Shown piece by piece: positions 35,483-43,825 of a stretch of DNA of 64,000 nt. The translations under genes and the position numbers were made by a program. This DNA comes from JAAEUB01 sp964550345 (lineage in GTDB: Bacteria; Pseudomonadota; Alphaproteobacteria; Rhodobacterales; Rhodobacteraceae). Positions within the stretch are counted from its first letter, which is position 1; every line of letters starts with the position of its first letter. The stretch covers positions 1-64,000 of the forward strand of contig CAZJYZ010000008.1 in NCBI GenBank assembly GCA_964550345.1, in the 5' to 3' direction. The notes beneath the pieces were generated by a model that did not search any database, was not told the DNA's origin, and worked only from the letters and a program-made list of their open reading frames with translations.

Positions 35483-36028
35483 ATGGACATTAATTTATTT
35501 GTCAACATCACTTCAAGAGCTTGGGCTTTACCCATACTTTCGCACTTGTATGCTGGTACCCCCGGTCGGCAAGCGCCACTATTGGCAGCAACCGGCGCTA
35601 GCAGAACTGCTTTCGCACAAAGTATGGATCATCTGATTGCAATAGGAATGCTCGAACGAAATCCTGGCTATGGCCATCCATTGCGTCCGGAATTCCGGCT
35701 TACACGAATTGGAATATCTGCCGCCAAACTCGCATGTCAAATCAACAATGTTTCAAAAAAAGAAGATCAGGACCTGCTTCGTCGCTCGTGGACGTTGCCC
35801 GTTTTGGCATCACTTCATACCCCGCGCCATTTCACAGAAATCAAACGAAATCTGCCGCCGATTACGGATCGCGCCTTGTCACAGTCTCTGAAATCAATGG
35901 AGGCAAGAAATTGGGTATGTCGCGGAATCGACGAAATCTCACGACCGCCTAGGTCTCTATATACGGCAGTGAATACTGGCGGGATTTTAAGTCAAGTCAC
36001 CGCGTCGGAAGTTACTTTCATTCAGTGA
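35483..36028 (+). CDS. HxlR-type regulator with two tandem winged-helix units
   Basis: Protein of 181 residues. Residues about 9-88 and 98-172 each look like an HxlR winged helix: SRAWALPILSHLYAG and the matching RRSWTLPVLASLHTP begin the units, and TDRALSQSLKSMEARNWV in the second is the recognition part. HxlR proteins are normally about 110 residues and dimeric, so this may be a fused dimer. The first unit lacks some family residues. It diverges from the VOC gene over a TA-rich dyad. Base composition is clearly more AT-rich than the flanking fab genes. Confidence 0.78.
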   Translation: MDINLFVNITSRAWALPILSHLYAGTPGRQAPLLAATGASRTAFAQSMDHLIAIGMLERNPGYGHPLRPEFRLTRIGISAAKLACQINNVSKKEDQDLLRRSWTLPVLASLHTPRHFTEIKRNLPPITDRALSQSLKSMEARNWVCRGIDEISRPPRSLYTAVNTGGILSQVTASEVTFIQ

Positions 36029-36119
36029 TTCCGGCATTTTACTTGGAGAACACGAAAGGCAGCTAAGTCCCCCAACACGGACATTCACGCACCGGGGAAC
36101 TTTCTCAGCCCATCGCGTC

Positions 36120-36629
36120 TCAGCTTTCGCTCAGAGCGACCTTCATGTCTTTGACCTCGTATATCACTTCGCCGTCCGCTTCGACGATGCCGTCGGCGAC
36201 ACCCATGGTCAGGCGCCTTGTCTGGATGGCCTTGGTGAAGTCGATTTTATAGGTCAGCATTTTGCGGTCCGGGCGTACCATGCCCTTGAGCTTGACCTCG
36301 CCGACACCCAGCGCATAGCCGCGCCCCTGCCAGCCGCGCCAGCCAAGGTTGAAGCCGGTCAACTGCCACAGCCCGTCAAGGCCAAGGCAGCCGGGCATGA
36401 TCGGGTTGCCGGGGAAGTGGCATTCGAAGAACCACAGGTCCGGGGTGATGTCGAATTCCGCCAGCACATGCCCTTTGCCATGGGCGCCGCCATCGCCGGA
36501 AATATCGGTAATACGGTCCATCATCAGCATAGGCGGGGCAGGTAATTGCGCATTGCCGGGGCCAAAAAGTTCACCGCGTGCGCATTGCATAAGGCCTTCT
36601 TTGTCAAAACTGGTTGGGAATTGCGTCAT
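36120..36629 (-). CDS. fabA: 3-hydroxydecanoyl-[acyl-carrier-protein] dehydratase/isomerase
   Basis: Introduces the cis double bond in unsaturated fatty acid synthesis. 169 residues, hot-dog fold. The active-site His lies in FECHFPGNPIMPGCLGLDGLWQL near 68-90, and the Asp in the last part of the same stretch; both are conserved. In relatives it is followed directly by fabB. Here an inserted VOC/HxlR segment separates the two. The irr gene is divergent, 164 bases away, so iron status could influence this promoter. Confidence 0.96.
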   Translation of the reverse strand: MTQFPTSFDKEGLMQCARGELFGPGNAQLPAPPMLMMDRITDISGDGGAHGKGHVLAEFDITPDLWFFECHFPGNPIMPGCLGLDGLWQLTGFNLGWRGWQGRGYALGVGEVKLKGMVRPDRKMLTYKIDFTKAIQTRRLTMGVADGIVEADGEVIYEVKDMKVALSES

Positions 36630-36793
36630 GCCTGTCTGCCCTGTGTTAAACTGCGTTGCCTTTCGTCTATCACCCGTCTTGACCTAGGCGCAAGCCGGGG
36701 TGGGCTGACGAAGGCTTAATCTATACAAGAAAACTTGTTCCATCCTGCGCGTTCAGCTATATAGTGGGATCAGTGAATTGAAAGCGACGCGCG

Positions 36794-37210
36794 ATGACGA
36801 CCCCAATACTACCAAATGAGAGCGACTGGCTCGTGCAGGCCGGACTGCGTCCGACAAAGCAACGCGTGGCACTGGCGCAATTGTTGGTCGGGGATGGCAA
36901 GCACCGCCATACAACCGCCGAGAGCCTGTTTGAATCGGCACGTAATTCCGGCGACTGTGTGTCGCTGGCGACTGTGTACAACACACTCAAGGTTTTTTGT
37001 AATGCGGGCTTGCTGCGCGAGATCACGGTGAACGGGGCCAAAAGCTATTTCGATACCAATGTCTCGAACCATCCACATTTCTTCTGGGAAGAAACGGAAG
37101 AGCTGAGTGATGCCCCAGCCGAAGACCTGAAAATCGCCAGCTTACCAGACGCACCGGACGGGGCCGAAGTGGCTAAAGTCGATGTGGTAATCCGCCTGCG
37201 CAAGGTGTGA
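36794..37210 (+). CDS. irr: Irr-type iron response regulator (Fur superfamily)
   Basis: Regulator of 138 residues. The winged helix has LRPTKQRVALAQLLVG near 17, HTTAESLFESA near 36 and CVSLATVYNTLKVFCNAGLL near 51. The His-rich site reads NHPHFFWEE near 90, as in Irr, instead of the HHDH motif of Fur, and the C-terminal CxxC pairs of Fur are missing. Irr acts in rhizobia and Rhodobacterales on haem and iron genes. The N-terminal haem regulatory Cys-Pro motif of Bradyrhizobium Irr is absent. Divergent from fabA. I could not find an obvious Irr box nearby. Confidence 0.9.
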   Translation: MTTPILPNESDWLVQAGLRPTKQRVALAQLLVGDGKHRHTTAESLFESARNSGDCVSLATVYNTLKVFCNAGLLREITVNGAKSYFDTNVSNHPHFFWEETEELSDAPAEDLKIASLPDAPDGAEVAKVDVVIRLRKV

Positions 37211-37317
37211 AAGCCCACGCGCGCTAAGGTAGCAATCACAAACAATGGTCCGGCCTGAAGGTAGTGAAGAACCGATGAAGGAACCTCACAAGCCTGAAAC
37301 GCTGTAATTTTCGTGAA

Positions 37318-37746
37318 TTATTCGACGGCCACGACTTCAAAATCAAATATCAGCACCTTACCGGCCAGAAAATGGTTGGCGTCCAGTGTGACGGTCTCAT
37401 CTGTCAGTGCGGTTATTGTTACCGGAACAGCCTGCCCGTCGGGCGTGCGCATTTCCAGCTTGCCACCAACTTCCAAAGGCAGGTCGGGGGGCATTTCCCC
37501 ACGCGGCGCTTCAATGACGCCTTCGGGGCTATGGGGGCCGTAAGCATTTTCAGGGGCAATCGTCACCTTCTTTTTGTCACCGGCTTTCATACCCGGCAGC
37601 GCCTGATCAAGCCCCGGAATGATCTGACCCGAGCCGACAGTGAAGGCCAGCGGGTCGCGCCCCTCAGAGCTGTCAAAAACCGAGCCATCCTCAAGGGTGC
37701 CCGTATAGTGAATGCTGACTTTGTCGCCGGATTTAATTTCGCTCAT
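37318..37746 (-). CDS. FKBP-type peptidyl-prolyl isomerase, SlyD-like
   Basis: Cytoplasmic prolyl isomerase and chaperone of 142 residues. The FKBP part (KVSIHYTGTLEDGSVFDSS near 9 and GLDQALPGMKAGDKK near 44) surrounds an insert-in-flap region (about 70-118). The His-rich metal-binding tail of E. coli SlyD is missing, so a nickel role is unlikely. It starts 10 bases after the unknown protein gene on the same strand and is probably in its operon. Confidence 0.92.
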   Translation of the reverse strand: MSEIKSGDKVSIHYTGTLEDGSVFDSSEGRDPLAFTVGSGQIIPGLDQALPGMKAGDKKKVTIAPENAYGPHSPEGVIEAPRGEMPPDLPLEVGGKLEMRTPDGQAVPVTITALTDETVTLDANHFLAGKVLIFDFEVVAVE

Positions 37747-37756
37747 CTCGATCCCT

Positions 37757-38626
37757 TCAGAACCATTGCCCGGGCTCCATTAGCCCAAGGTTCAGCAATT
37801 GCTGTGATTTCCATGTAAACTCGGTCGAGTTATGCCATTTGTAACTGTGAATGTCGAATGATGATCCTGCATTTGTTTTCAGTGCCTTAGCTGTACGGAA
37901 ACTGACAATGGCGGCGGTGATGTTGTTATGCCATGGGCAGGCATAGGTATTGTATTCTTCGTCATTAAAGGTGTGGTCAGCACGCAGTTGCAGATTTTTT
38001 TTAGCTCGAAACAGCGCAATACGGTCAATTTTTCGGCTTGAGGCCGGGATATGCTCTTCAAACCGCCAACGCAGCCCGCCGAAAAAATCCAATTGGCGTT
38101 CCTTTGGGTGGCCGTGGTTTGCTAGATCCGAGCGTGCCAGCGCATAATAGCCCGAGCGGTCCAACCAGGCATTTTCCAGACATACCGCATTTGGGTTGGC
38201 GTCAAGGTCATCAGCGTAAAGGTCAACAATATATGTCAGGACCGCGTCGCGCCGTTCCTCGGTCTGGAAGGTCAGCATCTCGCCGATCGTGCGGTCTTCG
38301 CAAAACGGATAAAAAAGGTATTCGCCATTATAACAGTAATAAAGCCACAGGCCCGGTGCTGCCTCAATAACCGCGTTGACAGCTGTCTGGAGTGCGCCCC
38401 GCTCAACCACATTATAATCGACCCGGAAAATTTCATCTTCCATTACGTCGGCCAGGTCCAGTACGGCTGGGGCGAACAGGATCACTTCGTTGAAGCCGGC
38501 CATTTGATGGTGCACAATTGTGGTATCCACCTCAACAAGATCCTCAGCGAAGATCAGTGCCACTGGTCCCTTCGCCAGCGCTTCTTTTCCGTTTTCCAGA
38601 AATTCCTGTAGTGACCCGTATCGCAT
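37757..38626 (-). CDS. Conserved protein of unknown function (possible GT-A-like fold)
   Basis: Soluble protein of 289 residues, no signal peptide or membrane segment. Notable stretches are ALIFAEDLVEVDTTIVHHQM near 23, YIVDLYADDLDANPNAVC near 132, ERQLDFFGGLRWRFEEH near 176, ADHTFNDEEYNTYACPWHNN near 215 and a C-terminal LNLGLMEPGQWF. HHQMAGFNEVILF near 39 followed by a DDLD-type motif faintly recalls family 2 or 92 glycosyltransferases, but I cannot establish this. It lies between the FKBP gene and the divergent miaB, 133 bases from the latter. Confidence 0.8.
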   Translation of the reverse strand: MRYGSLQEFLENGKEALAKGPVALIFAEDLVEVDTTIVHHQMAGFNEVILFAPAVLDLADVMEDEIFRVDYNVVERGALQTAVNAVIEAAPGLWLYYCYNGEYLFYPFCEDRTIGEMLTFQTEERRDAVLTYIVDLYADDLDANPNAVCLENAWLDRSGYYALARSDLANHGHPKERQLDFFGGLRWRFEEHIPASSRKIDRIALFRAKKNLQLRADHTFNDEEYNTYACPWHNNITAAIVSFRTAKALKTNAGSSFDIHSYKWHNSTEFTWKSQQLLNLGLMEPGQWF

Positions 38627-38759
38627 TTTGCCCTCTTAATCCCGCTTGTTGCAGGTTTATGCTTAATTTTCCATGAAAACCGCCGCCTCGCAAGAGTTGC
38701 AGCCTTCCCTGAAACCCTGTAGGCACCCGGCTTTGAACCAAACCGCCGGAGCCACGCGC

Positions 38760-40070
38760 ATGGCCGATAAGAAAAAGCTCTATATTCGTACCTATGGCTG
38801 TCAGATGAATGTCTATGATAGCGAACGCATGGCTGAAGCCCTGGGCGCTGACGGGTATGAGGAAACCAGCTCTCCTGATGATGCGGACATGATTTTGCTG
38901 AACACATGTCATATCCGCGAAAAAGCAGCCGAGAAGGTATATAGCGAACTTGGGCGCTTCAAGGGGTTGAAGGCAGAAAAGCCCGACCTGAAAATTGGCG
39001 TTGCCGGTTGCGTGGCACAGGCCGAGGGGCAGGAAATTATGCGCCGTCAGCCGATGGTTGACCTGGTGGTTGGCCCGCAAACATATCACCGGCTGCCCGA
39101 TATGATGGGGGCGCTTGCAAAGGGCGAAAAGGCGCTGGACACGGATTTCCCCGAGGAGGACAAGTTTGATCACCTGCCAAAACGCCCTACTCCCCGGCGC
39201 GGCCCAACGGCATTTTTGACCGTTCAGGAAGGCTGTGACAAGTTTTGTGCGTTTTGCGTGGTGCCTTACACCCGCGGGGCCGAGGTCAGCCGCCCGCCTG
39301 CGCGCATCATTAGTGAGGCCCGTCAATTGGTCGCGCGCGGGGTGCGTGAAATCACCCTCCTGGGGCAGAATGTGAATGCCTATCACGGCGAGGATACCAC
39401 ATTGGCGGGGCTGATCTGGGCGCTCAACGACATAGACGGACTGGCGCGCATTCGTTTCACCACCAGCCACCCCAACGACATGGGCGATGACCTGATCGAG
39501 GCGTTCGGCACCTGTGACAAGCTGATGCCATACCTGCACCTGCCGGTTCAGTCGGGAAGTGACAGGATCCTCAAACGTATGAATCGGGGTCACACTGCCG
39601 ATGCCTACCTGAGGTTGATTGAGCGTATTCGCGCGGCGCGGCCAGACATTTTGATCTCGGGCGACTTCATCACCGGGTTTCCGGAAGAAAGTGACGCTGA
39701 TTTTCGCGACACATTAGACCTGATCCGGGCCGTTGGGTACGGGCAGGCATACTCGTTCAAATATTCTGCACGCCCAGGCACTCCGGCCGCTGAACGTCCC
39801 ATCGTAGACCCGCAAGTTGCAGGCGAGCGCCTGCAGGAACTTCAGGCGCTGATTGTTTCACAGCAACGTGCTGTACAGGACGCAATGGTTGGGCGTGAGG
39901 TCGGGGTATTGTTTGAAAAACCGGGGCGTATGCCCGGGCAGATGGTGGGTAAATCCGACCACTTGCACGCGGTGCATGTCACCGCCCCTGACCTGCAGGC
40001 AGGAGACCTCAAACGGGTGAGAATCACTGAAAGTGGGGCAAATTCCCTTGGGGGTGAACTGGTCGGATAA
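38760..40070 (+). CDS. miaB: tRNA-2-methylthio-N6-dimethylallyladenosine synthase
   Basis: Radical-SAM methylthiotransferase of 436 residues acting on A37 of tRNAs. Three cysteines for the auxiliary 4Fe-4S cluster lie in YGCQMN near 10, NTCHIREKA near 46 and AGCVAQ near 83. The radical-SAM motif CDKFCAFC is near 159. A TRAM domain closes the protein (about 370-435). ATG 38760 gives the family start; the longer frame begins within the leader and lacks support. Confidence 0.96.
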   Translation: MADKKKLYIRTYGCQMNVYDSERMAEALGADGYEETSSPDDADMILLNTCHIREKAAEKVYSELGRFKGLKAEKPDLKIGVAGCVAQAEGQEIMRRQPMVDLVVGPQTYHRLPDMMGALAKGEKALDTDFPEEDKFDHLPKRPTPRRGPTAFLTVQEGCDKFCAFCVVPYTRGAEVSRPPARIISEARQLVARGVREITLLGQNVNAYHGEDTTLAGLIWALNDIDGLARIRFTTSHPNDMGDDLIEAFGTCDKLMPYLHLPVQSGSDRILKRMNRGHTADAYLRLIERIRAARPDILISGDFITGFPEESDADFRDTLDLIRAVGYGQAYSFKYSARPGTPAAERPIVDPQVAGERLQELQALIVSQQRAVQDAMVGREVGVLFEKPGRMPGQMVGKSDHLHAVHVTAPDLQAGDLKRVRITESGANSLGGELVG

Positions 40071-40268
40071 AGCATGTGTCTGTGCCATTACTGTGAGGCC
40101 CTGACCCGTATTAAGCCACTGCTTACCTATGATTGTTTCACATTCGGGAACAGTTTCCGGTAAATGATACTTTCCTTATGGTTGAAACACGTAAAAATCG
40201 ACCCAGCAAACCGGTCGCTCAATTCTGTTTTGGGCTGGAGCGGAAAATTATTAACGGGGGATATTACG

Positions 40269-40838
40269 GTGGCTTTAAATATACGAAATGCCCTGCAGGC
40301 AGGTCTTGCGCTGGCATATGCCGCAGCAATGTTGCTGGGCTTGCAGGTCGGCGCGGCCGTTGCACAGGATTCTGTGGTTGGGGAACGCTATGTTCCAACC
40401 ATCTGGGTTGACCCTGATGGCTGCGAACACTGGGTCATGGATGACGGGGTCGAAGGGTATATGACGCCGCATGTAAATCGTGACGGTATCCCGGTCTGCC
40501 ACCGAGGCGAAACCTGTGCGGTGATGAATTCGGACCAGCTTTTTGCCACGGATCGTCACAACATTAGCGCCGCTGGTCAGGCGCGGCTGGCGAGCTTCTT
40601 CAGTGAGGCAGGGGCCACCGCCTATGTCATTACCGGTCATACGGACAGCCGCGCCAGCGACGAATACAACATGCGCCTGTCAGAACGCCGTGCAAACTCG
40701 GTGGCGCAGATTGCCCGTTCGGTCGGCGCGCGCATTGCCAGCGTGCGCGGATATGGGGAACGCCAGCCGATTGCCAGCAACGCGACAGCCGCCGGCATGC
40801 AGCAAAACCGCCGTGTTGAAATCATCTGTATTCGCTAA
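40269..40838 (+). CDS. OmpA-family envelope protein with N-terminal two-cysteine domain
   Basis: Protein of 189 residues. Signal peptide about 1-33 (ends AVAQ). Residues about 41-77 form a small unit, WVDPDGCEHWVMDDGVEGY, ending with a second Cys at PVCHRG. It is followed by an OmpA peptidoglycan-binding domain with YVITGHTDSRASDEYNMRLS near 126, RANSVAQ and QNRRVEI. GTG 40269 is chosen because GGGGGA lies about 8 bases before it; no ATG gives the same signal peptide. The next gene encodes a lipoprotein with the same small unit. Probably a wall-linked protein; function unknown. Confidence 0.85.
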   Translation: MALNIRNALQAGLALAYAAAMLLGLQVGAAVAQDSVVGERYVPTIWVDPDGCEHWVMDDGVEGYMTPHVNRDGIPVCHRGETCAVMNSDQLFATDRHNISAAGQARLASFFSEAGATAYVITGHTDSRASDEYNMRLSERRANSVAQIARSVGARIASVRGYGERQPIASNATAAGMQQNRRVEIICIR

Positions 40839-40849
40839 GGAGACATAAT

Positions 40850-41152
40850 ATGAAACTCATTCAAGGCTTAGCCGTCCTTGGCGTCACTTTCACTCTGGCC
40901 GCCTGCCAGACCGGATCAACCCGCGACATGACCCGTGACAGCCATCATGATACCGGGGATTTATCGAATCTGATTGCAGGCATCTGGATTGACCCCAACG
41001 GGTGCCAGCACTGGATTATCGACGATGGTGTTGAAGGGTATCTTTCAGCCCGCATGGACCGGTACGGCAAGCCAATCTGCACCGATATCTATCCGACCGG
41101 CTATGCCATTGGGAATTACAAAGATGGTCAGGGGATCGCCGACTATCTTTAA
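40850..41152 (+). CDS. Small lipoprotein paired with the preceding OmpA-family protein
   Basis: Protein of 100 residues with a lipobox (LAAC near 16-19). The mature protein is mostly one copy of the two-cysteine unit seen in the upstream gene: WIDPNGCQHWIIDDGVEGY near 46, with the second Cys in KPICTD near 75. It begins 11 bases after the upstream stop with AAGGAGA before the ATG, and a strong terminator follows. The pair looks like a duplication after which one copy became wall-binding and one membrane-anchored. Confidence 0.83.
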   Translation: MKLIQGLAVLGVTFTLAACQTGSTRDMTRDSHHDTGDLSNLIAGIWIDPNGCQHWIIDDGVEGYLSARMDRYGKPICTDIYPTGYAIGNYKDGQGIADYL

Positions 41153-41176
41153 CCCTGGTGCCGGGATCACGACAGT

Positions 41177-41207
41177 AAAGGCCACCGGTTTTCCGGTGGC
41201 CTTTTTT
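41177..41207 (+). terminator. Intrinsic terminator after the OmpA-like/lipoprotein pair
   Basis: Perfect stem AAAGGCCACCGG / CCGGTGGCCTTT with a TTTT loop, running directly into a T-run. It ends the two-gene unit and separates it from phoH. Confidence 0.92.
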
Positions 41208-41266
41208 ATGGTAGCACGAATCATGGCCACTTGGCGCGCCGCACATAACCGGATCCGGAGGACTTT

Positions 41267-42271
41267 TTGGGAATAGATGCACTGACCTCACCGCAACAAA
41301 TGTCAGATACTGATGAGTTGAAGGTCGAGTTTCCCGACAACCGCCTGCTGATCGACCTCTGTGGCGAGTTTGACCGAAATCTTGCGCAGATTGAACATCT
41401 GTTACAGGTGCAGATCCTGCGCCGGGGCAATCAACTGGTTCTTGTCGGTCCGGAAGCGGCGCGTGAACAGGCGGCCTCGGTATTGGCGGCGCTTTATCAT
41501 CGGCTGGAAAGCGGCAAGCCGATCGAAGCGGGGGATATCGACGGCGAGGTCCGACTGGGCACTCCGCAAGCCTCCGGCGATGAACAGATTGAAATGTTCA
41601 AAACAGGTCGGGTTGAAATCATGACCCGCAAGAAAATGATCGAGCCGCGCAGCCCGGCGCAAAGTGCTTATGTGCGCGCCTTGTTTGACAAAGAGCTGGT
41701 TTTTGGCATCGGCCCTGCGGGGACTGGCAAAACCTATCTGGCGGTTGCCGTTGCGGTGAATATGTTTATTTCGGGCCATGTGGACCGGATTATTCTAAGC
41801 CGCCCGGCTGTGGAAGCGGGTGAACGGCTGGGCTTTTTGCCCGGTGATATGAAGGACAAGGTCGACCCCTATATGCAGCCGCTTTACGACGCGTTGAACG
41901 ACTTCCTGCCCGCCAAGCAGGTGACAAGGCTGATCGAGGAAAAGCGCATTGAGATCGCCCCGCTGGCGTTTATGCGCGGGCGCACCCTCTCGAACGCCTT
42001 CGTTGTGCTGGACGAGGCGCAGAATGCCACGGCGATGCAGATGAAGATGTTCCTGACCCGGCTGGGCGAGGGCAGCCGTATGGCCATCACCGGGGATCGC
42101 AGCCAGATTGACCTGCCACGCGGCGAAGCCTCGGGCCTGCATGACGCGGAGGTTTTGCTCAAGAATATCAAGCAAATCTCGTTCAATTACTTCACCTCAA
42201 AAGACGTAGTGCGTCACAAATTGGTGGCAAAGATCATCGACGCCTATGACAAGGCAGCTCCGAAGCGGTGA
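41267..42271 (+). CDS. PhoH-family ATPase
   Basis: Cytoplasmic protein of 334 residues. N-terminal KH-like part, then the PhoH ATPase core (about 120-325) with Walker A GIGPAGTGKTYLA near 146 and Walker B FVVLDEAQNA near 245. It is probably involved in RNA or ribosome metabolism together with ybeY, corC and lnt, which follow in a conserved order. I place the start at TTG 41267 because GGAGG lies 5 bases before it; an in-frame ATG at 41300 lacks a ribosome site. Confidence 0.92.
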   Translation: MGIDALTSPQQMSDTDELKVEFPDNRLLIDLCGEFDRNLAQIEHLLQVQILRRGNQLVLVGPEAAREQAASVLAALYHRLESGKPIEAGDIDGEVRLGTPQASGDEQIEMFKTGRVEIMTRKKMIEPRSPAQSAYVRALFDKELVFGIGPAGTGKTYLAVAVAVNMFISGHVDRIILSRPAVEAGERLGFLPGDMKDKVDPYMQPLYDALNDFLPAKQVTRLIEEKRIEIAPLAFMRGRTLSNAFVVLDEAQNATAMQMKMFLTRLGEGSRMAITGDRSQIDLPRGEASGLHDAEVLLKNIKQISFNYFTSKDVVRHKLVAKIIDAYDKAAPKR

Positions 42272-42328
42272 TGCCAGGATGTGGAGCGCCTACGCGCGCC
42301 GGTAAGATGCGTTCGGGCCACGCAGGCC

Positions 42329-42374
42329 CTGGGGGTTTTACCCCCAGACCCCCAAGGTATTTGGCCAAGGTGAA
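42329..42374 (+). repeat. Dispersed intergenic motif, copy D
   Basis: Between phoH and ybeY: stem CTGGGGG / CCCCCAG (42329-42335 and 42341-42347), then ACCCCCAAGGTATTTGGCC and AAGGTGAA. Unlike copies B and C it lies inside an apparent operon, arguing against a pure end-of-operon terminator. Confidence 0.68.
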
Positions 42375-42415
42375 TGCGAAGGTTAGGGGTGGTTTTGTTG
42401 CAATCGGGAGGTCGG

Positions 42416-42904
42416 ATGAAGGTTGAAGTGGTGATTGAAGACCCGCGTTGGCAGGATGGGGGGCTTGAGGCGCTGGCCATCCGGGCCGGGTCAGCGATAC
42501 TTGCGCATTTGGGATTGGGGCAGGGTTATGAGGTTAGCCTGCTGGGATGTGATGACACGCGGATTGCCGGGTTGAACCGGGAATTTCTTGGCAAAGCGCG
42601 CCCAACCAATGTTTTGTCCTGGCCTGCAGAGGAGCATATACGCGCGCAAGGCGGGCATCCAACCCCGCCAAATGGGCAGGAACTGGGGGATATTGCCATC
42701 GCCTGGGAGACCTGCGCGCGTGAAGCTCTTGAACAGGATAAGGCATTTGAGGACCATGTGTTGCATCTTTTGGTGCATGCGACCCTGCATCTGTTGGGTT
42801 ATGATCACATAAATGAGAAAGATGCGGCCCTGATGGAGGGTTTAGAGGTAGAGATACTTGGCAAAGAGGGTGTTTCGGACCCATATTGGGATATAGACGG
42901 ATAA
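42416..42904 (+). CDS. ybeY: Endoribonuclease YbeY (rRNA maturation factor)
   Basis: Zinc-dependent endoribonuclease of 162 residues for 16S rRNA maturation and ribosome quality control. The metal motif HATLHLLGYDH near 122 is complete (HxxxHxxxxxH), with the upstream VLSWPAEE and GDIAIAWE blocks present. ATG 42416 has GGGAGG upstream; the earlier in-frame codons lie in the intergenic motif region. Confidence 0.96.
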   Translation: MKVEVVIEDPRWQDGGLEALAIRAGSAILAHLGLGQGYEVSLLGCDDTRIAGLNREFLGKARPTNVLSWPAEEHIRAQGGHPTPPNGQELGDIAIAWETCAREALEQDKAFEDHVLHLLVHATLHLLGYDHINEKDAALMEGLEVEILGKEGVSDPYWDIDG

Positions 42905-42928
42905 AATCCGGAAATCTGGAAAGGAAAA

Positions 42929-43825
42929 ATGGGAGATACAGGCGAAGGATCCTCTGGGGCAGCGCAAGGCGCGCTGCAGGAAGAGGACGCAAATACGAGC
43001 GGGTTTTTTACCCGTATTATCGATGCGCTCAGCCCGACGGACAGGGGTGAGGATATCGTTGAGCCGGGGGAAGGCAGGAATGGTGCGTCCCAGCCCCTTG
43101 TGCCCGGGATGCTTAACCTGCGCCGCATGCGGCTTGAGGATGTTATGATACCGTCAGCCGAGATCGTCTCGGTGCCGGTTGAGATCAAGAAAAACGATCT
43201 GGTTGAGCGGTTCCGTGAAAGTGGGCTGACGCGGTTGCCTGTGTATTCCGGTACGCTGGATACGCCCGAAGGGTTGGTGCATCTGAAGGATTTTGCTCTG
43301 ACCCATGGGTTCAATGGCAAAAGTACCACCTATGATTTGCGCAAACTTTTACGCCCCCTGCTATATGCGCCGCCGTCAATGCCTATTGGGGTGTTGTTGC
43401 AGAAAATGCAGGCCGAACGCATCCATATGGCACTGGTGATTGACGAATATGGCGGCGTTGACGGGCTGGTCACACTTGAGGACCTTGTGGAACAGGTCAT
43501 TGGTGAGATTGAAGATGAGCATGATCTGGAAGAAGGGGCGTTGTGGACCCGTGAGGCGCCCAAATGCTATCTGGCCGAAGCGCGCACTCCGTTAGAGGAA
43601 TTTGAGGCGGAGCTTGGTGTGCCCCTTGCGGGCGAGGGACCGGACGATGATGAAATCGAAACCCTGGGAGGGCTTGTTTTTGTCCTGACCGGTCATGTGC
43701 CGGTGCGTGGTGAAGTGATCAAGCATCCCTCGGGCATTGAATTTGAGGTGGTGGACGCCGATCCCCGCCGCATTAAACGCCTGCGTATTCGATTACCGGG
43801 CCATTCCGGACCATCGGATGAATGA
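42929..43825 (+). CDS. CorC/HlyC-family CBS-domain protein
   Basis: Protein of 298 residues: two CBS domains (about 70-195; VMIPSAEIVSVP near 72 and LVIDEYGGVDGLVTLEDLVEQVIGEI near 169-194) and a C-terminal CorC_HlyC domain (about 205-290). It lacks the membrane part of larger relatives. It is linked to magnesium/cobalt efflux in enterics, and more generally sits with ybeY and lnt, as here. The lnt start overlaps its end by 8 bases. The 'hemolysin' name sometimes used has no support. Confidence 0.92.
   Translation: MGDTGEGSSGAAQGALQEEDANTSGFFTRIIDALSPTDRGEDIVEPGEGRNGASQPLVPGMLNLRRMRLEDVMIPSAEIVSVPVEIKKNDLVERFRESGLTRLPVYSGTLDTPEGLVHLKDFALTHGFNGKSTTYDLRKLLRPLLYAPPSMPIGVLLQKMQAERIHMALVIDEYGGVDGLVTLEDLVEQVIGEIEDEHDLEEGALWTREAPKCYLAEARTPLEEFEAELGVPLAGEGPDDDEIETLGGLVFVLTGHVPVRGEVIKHPSGIEFEVVDADPRRIKRLRIRLPGHSGPSDE

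Noticed and set aside
36630..36793. Irr or Fur box between fabA and irr
   Set aside because: I looked for TTTAGAA-type dyads and found no convincing one; TATACAAGAAAACTTG is too imperfect.
38544..39593. 349-residue open frame antisense to miaB
   Set aside because: miaB has all three cluster cysteines and the radical-SAM motif; the antisense frame has no motif.
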